DNA from: PMG-095 sp049324695
GTDB lineage: Bacteria > Myxococcota_A > Polyangia > Polyangiales > Polyangiaceae
Direction: 5' to 3'
Length of the DNA: 64,000 nucleotides
Assembly: GCA_049324695.1 (NCBI GenBank)
Contig: JBMOMJ010000055.1
Coordinates: 124,001-188,000, forward strand
Part shown: in pieces, positions 40,254 through 49,121 of the stretch
Numbering within the stretch: the first letter of the stretch is position 1
Layout: each line of letters starts with the position of its first letter
Made by a program: the position numbers and the translations under genes
Notes under the pieces: model-generated
What the model was told of the DNA's origin: nothing
The model's database searches: none
The model's input: the letters and a program-made list of their open reading frames with translations, nothing else

Positions 40254-40768
40254 ACAGATGCCCCGCGACGATTTGTCGCCTGCATCGGAAAGAGTGAGCT
40301 GAGTAGCGTGCAAGTATGATCTTGCAGACGAGTGACTCGACGGGGACGCGCCTCAGCTTGCGGTTTCGCCCGACCCTCGAAGAGCTGTCCCGCTCGCGTC
40401 TCGAGCATGACGCGCAGGTGCGCCTGATTGCTCCGTGCGATCTGTGGTGGCCGGCCGCCGCGATGTTGCCGTGCGGCGTAGGAGTCAACGAGTTCGCAAG
40501 CTCCGCTCGCCTCTAGGCGCGAGCGACAGCAAATCGAGCGAACTCGAATCGGCGCGAGGGACGTCGATTCACAGTTCATGTGGCGGAGGCGTGACGAGCG
40601 AGTGCGCGTTGGATGCTAGTCGCGATCGGCACAGCTGCACGCGTGTTCCGGCGTCAAGATGACGCCTCCCAAGTCCGCATACCAAAGGGTTAGTGCTGCG
40701 TAGCGGCGTGGCTGAGCACTCGTGCGGAGCAGGCGAGCGCTACATCCTCGCGCGGAAAGTGGGGTCGA
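40254..40768. other. 515-bp gap upstream of the molybdopterin oxidoreductase
   Basis: No convincing gene. A 66-codon frame at 40316-40516 lacks a clear ribosome-binding site and family. The gap contains operator copy C at 40650-40666 and should carry the promoter of the oxidoreductase gene. Confidence 0.45.
40635..40666 (+). promoter_or_regulatory. Island operator copy C: 17-bp palindrome with upstream CTGCAC
   Basis: GGCGTCAAGATGACGCC at 40650-40666 matches GGCGNCANNATGNCGCC. CTGCAC at 40635 fits CTGNAC at the same 15-base offset as in copies A and B. The seven bases before the palindrome (GTGTTCC) are also identical to copy B. It lies 103 bases before the molybdopterin oxidoreductase start. 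Confidence 0.65.
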
Positions 40769-43291
40769 ATGTCGGAGCAAGAGTCAGGTTTTTCTCGTCG
40801 CTTGTTCTTGAAGGGAACGCTCATCGGAAGCGGCGCGGTGGGATGTGGAAGCGACGTTGACGACGTTGGATCGACGCTTTCCGATTTAGGAATCGCTGGA
40901 GAGAGCAGGCGTGCGAGACAACGCGAATGCGCAGATGGGTTCGATCTCACACGCACGTCTGTGCTCGAACCCGATGAGATCATCAACACCGCCTGTCAGT
41001 TTTGCAATTCGCTGTGTCGTCTGAAGGTGGGCAAAAAGGCAGGCCGCATCATCAGTGTTCGCGGTGAGCCCAAAGACCCGGTGCAAGATGGGAACCTGTG
41101 TGTGAAGGGTCCCTTGATGACCGAGCTCGTCTACAATCCGCGCCGCATCCTCCATCCAATGAAGCGCGTGGGGGGCGCCAAGGGCTCCAGAACGAGTCAG
41201 TTTCAGCAGATCAGCTGGGACCAAGCGCTGACCGAAATCGCGGCGAAGCTGCTCGAAATTCGGGACACTACGGGTCCTCAGGGCTTTGCAAACAAGACTA
41301 GTGGTCGTCTGGTTCGCGGCGTCGGCAGCGTCGCCGGTCGTTTCCTCGAGTTGTACGGCTCCCCGAACGCGACCGACGTAGGGCCTGTGTGCAACGATGC
41401 CGGCGCGAATGCCCTCTCGTGGACCTTCGGCGTGGGCAACTTCACGAACGGGTACGGCGTGGATGGATCCACGGGGCAAGAAGATCTCGGCAGCGCCAAA
41501 TTCTTGCTGTTCCTCGGCACGAATCAGGCCGAGACGCACCCGGTCACCTTCGAGTACCTGCTGCGCTCGCGTGAGCGGACCAAGGCGAAGCTCGTGGTGG
41601 TGGATCCACGCCTCACGCCGACCGGCGTGTTTGCTGATCGGCACATCGCGATCCGGCCGCACACCGACATGGCCTTAGCCTACGGAATGCTCGGGCACAT
41701 CATTGGCGAACGCCTGTACGATGCCAGATTCGTGAGGCGTTGGGTGACTGGCTTCGATGAGCTCGTCGAGCATATCCGTGAGCAAAAGTTCACGCTCGAG
41801 TGGGCAGAGCGGGTGACCACGGTGCCGGCAGAGACGATTGCATGGATGGCTGAGCAGTATGCCACCTCCAAACCGGCCGCTATCTTCTGCAATGCTGGGA
41901 TCTCCCATCAGCTGAATGCGTTCCACACCTATCGAGCGCTGGCGTTTCTTGCCGCGGTGACGGGCAATATCGGCCGCCCCGGAGGCGGCTGTAACTTCAT
42001 GCACAACACTTGGCCCGGAGATCTCCGCTTGCCTCCTATCAGCGGCTCACCACCGGCGCGCAGCGTAGCGCTTCCTGTGGGCCCAGATCAGTTTGCCAAC
42101 GCAATTCTCGATGGGAGCCCGTACCCGCTGCGCGCGGTGATGGCAGAAGGCAACCTACTGGTAGATGCGGCCGAGACAAATCGAGTGAAGCAGGCCTTCG
42201 AACAGCTCGAGCTCTTCGTCTACCCAGGGCTCTTCATGGAAGAGCCAGCCTGGTACGCCGATTACATTTTGCCCGTGCCCAGCGTGTTCGAGCAGGACTG
42301 CATCTACATGCGCCGCGACGATCGCGCGATTCGCTTCTGCAACAAGGTGGTGGAACCCCGCGGCGAAGCGCGCCCAGACATTCACATCTGGCTCGATCTG
42401 GCTCAGAAAATGAGCGAGCTCGATACCAAGAATCCTCCGGAATACTGGACCGGCAACCTGCGCCAAGAGTGGAAGGACTACCGGCTACTTTGGGACGAAG
42501 TCTTCGTGCCCAACACGCCTGGTGTCGGTGGCATGAGCATCGCACGCATGGACGCGAGCCCGGAACCGTTGCGCTGGCCTTGTCCGACGCCGTCGCATGC
42601 TGGCGTGAGCACGTTGTTCCTCGATCATCCCTCTTGGTACGAGGCTGCGGCAGCATTGGGGCACCCGGGCAAACGTTTTCTCACGCCAAGCGGGAAGATC
42701 GAGATTTACACGGCCGAGATGGACGCGAAGTTGCAGAAGGCCGGGCACCAAGCGCTTCCGCCGTTTTACTCGCATCCGGAAGTGCAGGGCGGCCTACCCA
42801 CCGTGCTCTACACGTCCGAGCTCGTGGATAACCCAGTCAATCCCGGCTCGCTGACACCCAAGGTGAAGCTCGGTGTACCCCCCTACCTCAACTTGAGCCG
42901 TCAGTATCCGTTGATGGGAATGATTGGGCGCCCGAGTGTCGCGCATTTTGCGACTGTCACGCAGTGGACGACCACCGCCAAGCTGTTGAACGGCATCCGG
43001 CTCGTGCAAATTTCGCCACGAGCGGCCCGGGCATCGCGAATTCGAAACGGCGACGCGATTCGTGTGGAGAGCCCGCGAGGCAGCATTATGGGTACCGCGT
43101 GGGTCTTCTCTGGGATGCGGGACGACACCATTTTCGTGCCGAACCTGTTCGGGCCGGCGCAAGACGTCGCAACAGAGCTCGGCCTCCCGCTGTACGAAGC
43201 AGCGAACACACTTCTCGACAGTCGCTACTTCGACAGCCTGTCGGGTCAGCAAGCATACAAGTGCTTCGCGTGCCGAGTGGTGAGGGCGTAG
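40769..43291 (+). CDS. Tat-exported molybdopterin oxidoreductase (DMSO reductase family)
   Basis: An 840-residue catalytic subunit. The N-terminus has a twin-arginine signal (FSRRLFLKG), and the signal ends AVGCGS, which could be a lipobox. A 4Fe-4S motif follows (Cys-x2-Cys-x3-Cys-x27-Cys, starting CQFCNSLC). The likely Mo ligand is the Cys in YGSPNATDVGPVC, the position used in polysulfide/thiosulfate and arsenate reductases. Domains for molybdopterin binding run to the C-terminus. No iron-sulfur or membrane-anchor subunit gene is adjacent, so its electron partner is unknown. With operator copy C upstream, an arsenic-redox role (ArrA/ArxA-like or a new type) or polysulfide turnover are the options. 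Confidence 0.87.
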   Translation: MSEQESGFSRRLFLKGTLIGSGAVGCGSDVDDVGSTLSDLGIAGESRRARQRECADGFDLTRTSVLEPDEIINTACQFCNSLCRLKVGKKAGRIISVRGEPKDPVQDGNLCVKGPLMTELVYNPRRILHPMKRVGGAKGSRTSQFQQISWDQALTEIAAKLLEIRDTTGPQGFANKTSGRLVRGVGSVAGRFLELYGSPNATDVGPVCNDAGANALSWTFGVGNFTNGYGVDGSTGQEDLGSAKFLLFLGTNQAETHPVTFEYLLRSRERTKAKLVVVDPRLTPTGVFADRHIAIRPHTDMALAYGMLGHIIGERLYDARFVRRWVTGFDELVEHIREQKFTLEWAERVTTVPAETIAWMAEQYATSKPAAIFCNAGISHQLNAFHTYRALAFLAAVTGNIGRPGGGCNFMHNTWPGDLRLPPISGSPPARSVALPVGPDQFANAILDGSPYPLRAVMAEGNLLVDAAETNRVKQAFEQLELFVYPGLFMEEPAWYADYILPVPSVFEQDCIYMRRDDRAIRFCNKVVEPRGEARPDIHIWLDLAQKMSELDTKNPPEYWTGNLRQEWKDYRLLWDEVFVPNTPGVGGMSIARMDASPEPLRWPCPTPSHAGVSTLFLDHPSWYEAAAALGHPGKRFLTPSGKIEIYTAEMDAKLQKAGHQALPPFYSHPEVQGGLPTVLYTSELVDNPVNPGSLTPKVKLGVPPYLNLSRQYPLMGMIGRPSVAHFATVTQWTTTAKLLNGIRLVQISPRAARASRIRNGDAIRVESPRGSIMGTAWVFSGMRDDTIFVPNLFGPAQDVATELGLPLYEAANTLLDSRYFDSLSGQQAYKCFACRVVRA

Positions 43292-43326
43292 ACCTACCGC
43301 GCGCTCATGCCGGCGGTGGCGAGCTC

Positions 43327-44169
43327 TCATGCCAGCGCCGTGACCAACCAGCAGGCTGTGGTGAAGCGCACTTCGGTGCCGTGAACATATGGATCGAAGG
43401 CGGCGCGAACCTTTTTGATGACCTCGCTGCGCAGCTGCTCGTCAGCGTCTTGTAGTGCGCGCCCGAGCGGGCCCATGCGCGTCACGTAGTGGTTCAATGC
43501 AGCTTCTGGCATTTGGCATGCGATGTTGACAGGGTCGACGGCGATCTTTGACCAACCGCTGTCTTCCAGGATGCGCCGGACGCGCTCGCCATCGGCAAAG
43601 GCAAACTGCCCCGGCTCGTCGGGGCGCCGCGGCGGGAGGTTCGGCAGAAGCGGAGCTGCTGCGCGTTCGGCGGCAGTCATGAACGGATTCTCCTCGCAGC
43701 TACGCCATGCCACGAAGCGCAGGCGTCCACCGGATGCGAGCGCGCGGCGCAGATTTCGAAAGGCTGCCACGGAGTCGTCGAAGAACATGACTCCAAACCG
43801 AGACACCATCGCGTCGAAGCTCGCCGGCTCGAACGCATAGGTTTGCGCGTCCCCGAGTAGGAACTCCGCGCTCGAGCCAGCTTGCTCCGCGCGCCGCCGC
43901 GCTAGGGCCAGCATCGGCTCCGAGATGTCGATGCCGGCGCACCGGCTCGTTCCCCGTAGCCGTTCCGCGAGCGCCAGCGTCACGCTGCCAGTTCCGCAAC
44001 CCACGTCCAGTACACGCTCGGCGCGTTCGTTCGAAGTCGCGTTGACCAGTAGCTCCTCGAACGGGCGCAATATGTCATCCAAGAGCTGCTGCGAGTCCAC
44101 CCAGGCTTGGCCGGCCACGCCATTCCAGAGCGCCGCTTGCTCACTCACGTTCGATTCTCGCGTATTCAT
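43327..44169 (-). CDS. Class I SAM-dependent methyltransferase
   Basis: A methyltransferase of 280 residues with motif I VLDVGCGTGSVTLALAE, CAGIDISEPML and FDAMVSRFGVMFFDD, resembling UbiE/COQ5-type small-molecule enzymes and also the methyltransferase encoded at 34055. ATG at 44169 is preferred over 44190 because AGGAG lies directly upstream. It is divergent from a MerR-family gene, with a MerR-type dyad in the 72-base gap, so it is likely the target of that regulator. Substrate unknown. Confidence 0.87.
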   Translation of the reverse strand: MNTRESNVSEQAALWNGVAGQAWVDSQQLLDDILRPFEELLVNATSNERAERVLDVGCGTGSVTLALAERLRGTSRCAGIDISEPMLALARRRAEQAGSSAEFLLGDAQTYAFEPASFDAMVSRFGVMFFDDSVAAFRNLRRALASGGRLRFVAWRSCEENPFMTAAERAAAPLLPNLPPRRPDEPGQFAFADGERVRRILEDSGWSKIAVDPVNIACQMPEAALNHYVTRMGPLGRALQDADEQLRSEVIKKVRAAFDPYVHGTEVRFTTACWLVTALA

Positions 44170-44215
44170 CGGTTTCTCCTGCGTTGACATCGTCAGCCTC
44201 GGCCTTCAGCATGCA

Positions 44216-44235
44216 ACTTCAAGTCAACTTGAGGT
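44216..44235. promoter_or_regulatory. MerR-type operator
   Basis: ACTTCAAGT-CA-ACTTGAGGT is a near-perfect dyad matching the ACCTCAAGTT-AACTTGAGGT pattern bound by many MerR-family regulators. It lies between the divergent methyltransferase and MerR genes, and the right arm also provides the ribosome-binding site for the GTG start at 44242. Confidence 0.75.
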
Positions 44236-44241
44236 CAAGTC

Positions 44242-44739
44242 GTGCCGGCAAGAAAAGCAACTGGTTCGGGAAAATCCACAAAATTGGCTACGCCAGGCAG
44301 CAGCCTCGACATCAGCGACGTGGCCAAGCGGACCCGCATTCCCGCTTCCACGTTGCGTTTCTATGAAGAGAAGAAGCTCATCAGCTCGATCGGGCGGCGC
44401 GGCCTTCATCGCCTCTACGCTCCCAACGTCGTGGAACGCCTTGCCCTCATCAACCTGGGGCGCGCCGCCGGCTTCTCACTCGATGAGCTCGCGACCATGC
44501 TGAGCGCCGCCGCTGACGGCGGTCCTCGCATCGATCGACGTTTGCTTGCTGCAAAAGCGGATGAGCTCGAGCTCACGATCAAGCGCTTGACCAACGTGCG
44601 TGATGGTCTTCGACACGCGGCAGCGTGCCGCGCAGCGAGCCACATGGAGTGTCCAACGTTTCAGCGTTTGCTGCGCGCAGCGGCAAAAGGCACGCTGGGC
44701 GGGCTGGAGCAAGCAGGGCGGAAGCCGCGTAAGTCCTGA
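44242..44739 (+). CDS. MerR-family transcriptional regulator
   Basis: A 165-residue regulator. The winged HTH is LDISDVAKRTRIPASTLRFYEEKKLI and LHRLYAPNVVERLALINLGRAAGFSLDEL, followed by a dimerisation helix. Two cysteines near the end (AACRAASHMECP) resemble the spacing in MerR proteins that bind metals or small molecules, without a matching family signature. GTG at 44242 overlaps the operator region. It probably regulates itself and the divergent methyltransferase. Confidence 0.9.
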   Translation: MPARKATGSGKSTKLATPGSSLDISDVAKRTRIPASTLRFYEEKKLISSIGRRGLHRLYAPNVVERLALINLGRAAGFSLDELATMLSAAADGGPRIDRRLLAAKADELELTIKRLTNVRDGLRHAAACRAASHMECPTFQRLLRAAAKGTLGGLEQAGRKPRKS

Positions 44740-45073
44740 GGCTGTCTCGGCTGGGATCCACTGAAAGATCTAGGACGAAAGTGCGAACTCGCTCGAGTGC
44801 GTGAATTGGCGCGCAACGGTGTGCAAAGCCAGAGCCGCATAGACGGCGGGGGAAGCTGCGCGGACGAGTGAACGTAAAGGTGTATTGAGAACTCGACAGC
44901 TCGGGGTTGGATGAAATTGAATCGAAAGCGCGCGTGGCGCGACCACGAAGCTGTGTGTCGGTTGCAGAGGCGCATCGGGTCGGCTAACCATCAGTAACGT
45001 TCGTCGTGGGTGGCTCGGTGGTGAGCGCGAGTCGAGGCGCGCTGCGCTTTCGCGAAACAATTCAGGATACGGC
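44740..45073. other. 334-bp intergenic region
   Basis: No gene, repeat or clear promoter motif was recognised. Short reverse frames here are Arg/Ser-rich and lack ribosome-binding sites. Confidence 0.5.
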
Positions 45074-48043
45074 ATGGCATCTCTTGGACGGCTGGCGCAG
45101 AGGATTGCGCTTTCGGTTTCGCTTTCGATGGGATTCCTGGTCGCCGGTTGCGGCGTGAAGGATCCCAATGACTACCGATTTGCTTCTGACCAGGCTGGCG
45201 GCAATGCGGGAGCGCGTGGTGGCGACGGCGGGCGCGCCGGAAATTCTGGGGGAAACAGTGCACGTGGTGGCAGCGGTAACTCCGGCGCCGCGAACGCCGG
45301 AGCGAGCGGCGTCGGTACGGGCGGCGTGAGCAGCAGTTCCGGTGGCGCGGGCGGTACCGGGTCGGGCACGTCGGGAAATAGCGGGGATGCTGGCTCGAGT
45401 GGGGCTAGCGGGGGCGTGAATGGTGGCGCCGGCAGCGTGAATGGTGGTGCGAGCAATGCTGGCGGCGTTGCTAGCGTTGGTGGCAGCGCTGGGGTGGGCG
45501 GCGCTGTGAAGCCCCCGCCGATGCCATTGTTGGTGATTGCGCCAACGTCGGCGAACTTTGGAAAGGTGACGTTGGCGGCGCAGAGCGCTGTCGTGAGTTT
45601 CGAGGTCACGAACCAGGGCGACGCCGAGACCGCAGCCCTGGCGGCGAGCATAACCGGTACCGACGCGAGCGCGTTTTCGCTTGCGGGGACCGAGTGCGTG
45701 GCGAAGAAGTTGGCGGCGGGTGCGCGCTGTTCGTTGGGAGTGCGTTTCGCACCAACAACTGCCGGAGCGCGCACTGCAAGCCTGGTCGTGACGGGTGCGA
45801 ATGAAGTGAAGGCGGCGCTGAGTGCCGAGGGGGTAACGCCGAGCGCGTTGTCGGCCACGCCGACGGTCGCGGAGTTTGCGAGCGTTTCGCTGGGCAGCGC
45901 CACGACCTATACGGAGCAGACGATCACGATCAAGAACAGCGAGGGGCAGACGTCGGGGGCGCTCAGCACGAGCATCACGGGTGCGACCGATTTCAGCGTG
46001 CGGAGCGACACGTGCAAGGGCGCGACGCTGGCGCAAAGCCAAGCCTGCAGCATCGTGGTGCGGTTTGCGCCGACCACGCGAGGCTTGAAGAACGCGACGC
46101 TCGAGGTTTCCGGCATGCCCGGCGGGCTCGTTCCGGTGAGTTTGGCGGGGCGCGCCTTGGCCGCAGGGACGTTCAGCATTGCCCCGCTCAACCCGAGCTT
46201 CACACAGCAGGTGACAGTTGGCAGCACCGGGACCGAGACGCTGACCTTGACGGTTTCGAACTCGGGCGATGTAGCGGCTACACCAACCATTACGCTGTCG
46301 AACGCCACTCAATTCGGCGTGGTCGATAACTGCAGCGCCAAATCGATCCCCGCAGGGGGCAGTTGCAGCGTGGTGTTGACGTTGAAGCCGACCAGCGTGG
46401 GCTCGAAGAGCACGGACGTGACGGTGAGCCCTGGCACCGGCAGCGTGAAGACGACGGTGACCGGCGTGGGACGCGAAGCGCGCGTTGTGAACGTGACTGT
46501 GACGGGGAGCGGCAAAGTCACGGCAGCTGCCGGCGCGCAGGGCAATGGCATCAATTGCCCCACTGATTGCAGCGAGACGTATTATCAAACCACAGCGACC
46601 GCTCCAGAGGTCACATTGACGGCGACGTACGACGCCTCCGTAACCGTCACATGGTCCGGAGTGTGCGCGGGCAGCACCACGAGCTGCAAGCTTTCGGCGA
46701 GCGCCGCGACGAACGCCATTACGGTGACCTTCGCGAAGAAGCGCGTCACCTTGAGTGTGACCCGCACGAGCGTTACCACGGGCGCAACCGGAACCGTGAG
46801 CGGCGGAGGCATCAATTGCGGCACCACGTGCTCGGTCGCTGTCGACTATGGTTCCACCGTAACGCTCACGGCTGCCCCGAGCGGAACCGCCTACTACTTC
46901 GGCGGCTGGAGTGGCGGCGGTTGTGTTGGTGGTGCGCTCTCGTGCACGACTCAAGCCCTTACGGCGGACACCACCGTGAATGCCAAGTTCACTCCCCCGA
47001 ACGTGGTGTTCGTGTCGTCCGCGAAGTATAGCGTTGCACAATTGCGCGCACACGATCCGATGGCTGCCAACGATGGCGTGCGCGGCGCGGACCAATACTG
47101 CAAAGATCTCGCGGCGAGCGGCACCGGGGCGAACTTGAGCGGCCGCACGTGGGTTTCGCTCCTGACACACGGCACTGCGATCGGTACGAACACTTGGATT
47201 TCTCGCGTTGGTGTGCAGCGCGGCTGGGTGCGTGTCGATGGCAAGCCGTTCGGCGACACACCCGATTCGATTCAGTCGGACTACGTCGTCTATTATCCGC
47301 CGGCTCTCGATCAAAACGGAGCGCGCGTCGCAGGGAACACCAATTTCGCGATAGCTGGTTCGGGCTGCAATGATTGGACTGTTGGAGACAGCACAGGTCG
47401 ACGTGGTGCGGGCAGACCCGCAGCGGGCGCCGTCGGCTGGATCAGTGCGTACGGCATCGACTGCAGCAATCCCCAACACCTCTACTGCATGAGCATCGAC
47501 TACACTGCGACCGTCACCGCTCCGGCTCCTGTTGCAGGCCGTAAATGGTTTCTGAGTGACGGCAACTTCACGCCCGGCGCGGGACAGAGTTTGACGACGG
47601 CCGACGCGCTGTGCCAGAGCGAAGCAACCAAGGCGGGCTACAGCGGTACCTTCAAAGCGCTGATGGCATCGGTGTCGCCGGCAACGACGGCCATCGCACG
47701 CATGAACCTGACTGGAGCCGCTTGGGTGCGCCCTGACGGTGTTCCCGTGGTGAGCGCGCCTTCGGATCTCAACGTGGCCGAGCCGGTTTTGATCGCCGCG
47801 CCGCAAGTTTCCGCGAGCAAGAAGTATTATGGGAACGTTGCGGTGTGGACTGGCGCGACCAGTGCAACCGCAACTCCAACGCCCGCCACGTCGTGCACAC
47901 CAAGCGGTGCTTCGAGCTGGACTGGAGGCGCTGGTTTCACCGGTTCGCAGGGTCAGCCGTTTTTCGCGGACTTTTGGTACTTCTACGGGTTTAGCAGCTC
48001 GAACTGCGAGTACGGCGGTCAGCTCTACTGCCTGGAGCAATGA
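45074..48043 (+). CDS. Large surface lipoprotein with choice-of-anchor-D repeats and tandem C-terminal domains
   Basis: A 989-residue exported lipoprotein. The signal ends in the lipobox FLVAGC (Cys26), followed by a Gly/Ser/Ala-rich linker to about 150. Three choice-of-anchor-D type beta-sandwich repeats follow (about 155-470, each with SxFSV-type strands and a Cys pair), then two short Cys-containing repeats ending with an InlB-like B-repeat (GTAYYFGGWSGG, near 600). Two related C-terminal domains of about 170 residues follow (about 640-810 and 815-989), each opening VFVSS/WFLSDG and ending LYCM/LYCLEQ, similar to DUF1554-like domains of myxobacteria. It overlaps the next gene by 4 bases. 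Role unknown, probably cell-surface. Confidence 0.85.
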   Translation: MASLGRLAQRIALSVSLSMGFLVAGCGVKDPNDYRFASDQAGGNAGARGGDGGRAGNSGGNSARGGSGNSGAANAGASGVGTGGVSSSSGGAGGTGSGTSGNSGDAGSSGASGGVNGGAGSVNGGASNAGGVASVGGSAGVGGAVKPPPMPLLVIAPTSANFGKVTLAAQSAVVSFEVTNQGDAETAALAASITGTDASAFSLAGTECVAKKLAAGARCSLGVRFAPTTAGARTASLVVTGANEVKAALSAEGVTPSALSATPTVAEFASVSLGSATTYTEQTITIKNSEGQTSGALSTSITGATDFSVRSDTCKGATLAQSQACSIVVRFAPTTRGLKNATLEVSGMPGGLVPVSLAGRALAAGTFSIAPLNPSFTQQVTVGSTGTETLTLTVSNSGDVAATPTITLSNATQFGVVDNCSAKSIPAGGSCSVVLTLKPTSVGSKSTDVTVSPGTGSVKTTVTGVGREARVVNVTVTGSGKVTAAAGAQGNGINCPTDCSETYYQTTATAPEVTLTATYDASVTVTWSGVCAGSTTSCKLSASAATNAITVTFAKKRVTLSVTRTSVTTGATGTVSGGGINCGTTCSVAVDYGSTVTLTAAPSGTAYYFGGWSGGGCVGGALSCTTQALTADTTVNAKFTPPNVVFVSSAKYSVAQLRAHDPMAANDGVRGADQYCKDLAASGTGANLSGRTWVSLLTHGTAIGTNTWISRVGVQRGWVRVDGKPFGDTPDSIQSDYVVYYPPALDQNGARVAGNTNFAIAGSGCNDWTVGDSTGRRGAGRPAAGAVGWISAYGIDCSNPQHLYCMSIDYTATVTAPAPVAGRKWFLSDGNFTPGAGQSLTTADALCQSEATKAGYSGTFKALMASVSPATTAIARMNLTGAAWVRPDGVPVVSAPSDLNVAEPVLIAAPQVSASKKYYGNVAVWTGATSATATPTPATSCTPSGASSWTGGAGFTGSQGQPFFADFWYFYGFSSSNCEYGGQLYCLEQ

Positions 48044-49080
48044 TCATGAAAACTCAGCATCGAGTTCTATTGGTGGCTCTCCTCCTCGCGTTTGGCTCCG
48101 AGGCACGCAGGCTTCACGCCGAACCTGCGATTAGCTCCGAAGCGCAAGGCTACTTTCGCAATGGGGTCGAGCTGTTGCAGAGCGAAAACCCCAGCTACCA
48201 AGATGCGTACTACCAGTTCAAGCTAGCCTACGAAAAGAGCAGCAGCTGGAAGGTCTTGGGCAACTTGGGTCTCTGCGCTCTCAAGCTCGAACGCGATGGT
48301 GAGGCGCTCGCCTACTACGAGGATTATCTGAAGCTAGGTGGGCGTAACGTCGACCGCTCCGAGCGCGAAGCCATCGAGCGTGACTTGCTGCTCGTGCGGG
48401 GCAACGCAGCGAGCGTTGAGTTTACGTCCGACGTGGAAGGAGAAGTGATCGATACGCGTGCTGGCTCGGGCGTGGGTGGGCAACGCTATCCGCTCGCGTC
48501 GGGCTCGACGACGCTGCTCGTGCGCGCCGGCACGCACACGTTTTCGGCTCGCGACAAAGCGGGGCGTAGCGTGAAATGGGACGTGACGATCGCGCCCGGA
48601 GAGAAGTTGCAGCACGAGTTCGATTTCGATGCTCCAGCCAAGGAAGCGGAAAAAGCGGAGCAGGCGCAACGTGGCGAGCCTGAGCAGCGCGATGTCGAGC
48701 CAGCCGCGTCCCCGTCGGGAGGCTCTCCGCTGCGAACGGTGGGCTTCATTACAGTAGGCGCTGGCGTGGTAGCGGCGGGAGTTGGTGGCGTTCTCGCGTT
48801 GATGGCGAAGGGCCACGAAAGCACGGCGCTCGAGCGCTGCGACGCGCAGATGGTATGTCAGTCCAACGCGCGTCCCGAGTTCGATACTGCGGTTTCGCAG
48901 ATGCGCACCGCCAACATTCTTTTGGTGAGCGGAGCCGCGCTGGCTGCCGTGGGCGTCGGTTTGGTCGTGTTCGGAGTGGGCAGCTCCGAAGCGAACGCCA
49001 GCGCAAACGCGGCGGCAATCCAGCTGACCCCGTTGCTAGGTACTAGCAGCGGCGGCGTCCTCGCGAGCGGGCGCTTTTGA
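48040..49080 (+). CDS. TPR-like protein with signal peptide and two C-terminal membrane spans
   Basis: A 346-residue protein. A signal peptide is followed by TPR-like helices (AQGYFRNGVELLQ, YYQFKLAYEKSSSWKVLGNLGLCALKLERDGEALAYYEDYL). Next is a PEGA-like beta domain (about 125-205), an acidic linker, and two hydrophobic helices (VGFITVGAGVVAAGVGGVLALMA, LLVSGAALAAVGVGLVVFG). This layout is common in myxobacterial genomes. ATG overlaps the preceding lipoprotein stop, so the pair is co-translated. Confidence 0.85.
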   Translation: MIMKTQHRVLLVALLLAFGSEARRLHAEPAISSEAQGYFRNGVELLQSENPSYQDAYYQFKLAYEKSSSWKVLGNLGLCALKLERDGEALAYYEDYLKLGGRNVDRSEREAIERDLLLVRGNAASVEFTSDVEGEVIDTRAGSGVGGQRYPLASGSTTLLVRAGTHTFSARDKAGRSVKWDVTIAPGEKLQHEFDFDAPAKEAEKAEQAQRGEPEQRDVEPAASPSGGSPLRTVGFITVGAGVVAAGVGGVLALMAKGHESTALERCDAQMVCQSNARPEFDTAVSQMRTANILLVSGAALAAVGVGLVVFGVGSSEANASANAAAIQLTPLLGTSSGGVLASGRF

Positions 49081-49121
49081 CAGCGTTAGCGCTCCGCTCG
49101 AAGCACTGAGTGCTCCTGAAC

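Noticed and set aside
45062..48040. 992-codon open frame on the minus strand across the surface lipoprotein gene
   Set aside because: Its product is Arg/His/Ala-rich with no domain, while the plus-strand frame has a lipobox and repeated domains; long antisense frames are expected in GC-rich DNA.
49102..49114. AGCACT-G-AGTGCT palindrome between convergent genes as terminator
   Set aside because: The one-base centre cannot form a stable hairpin loop and there is no T-tract.
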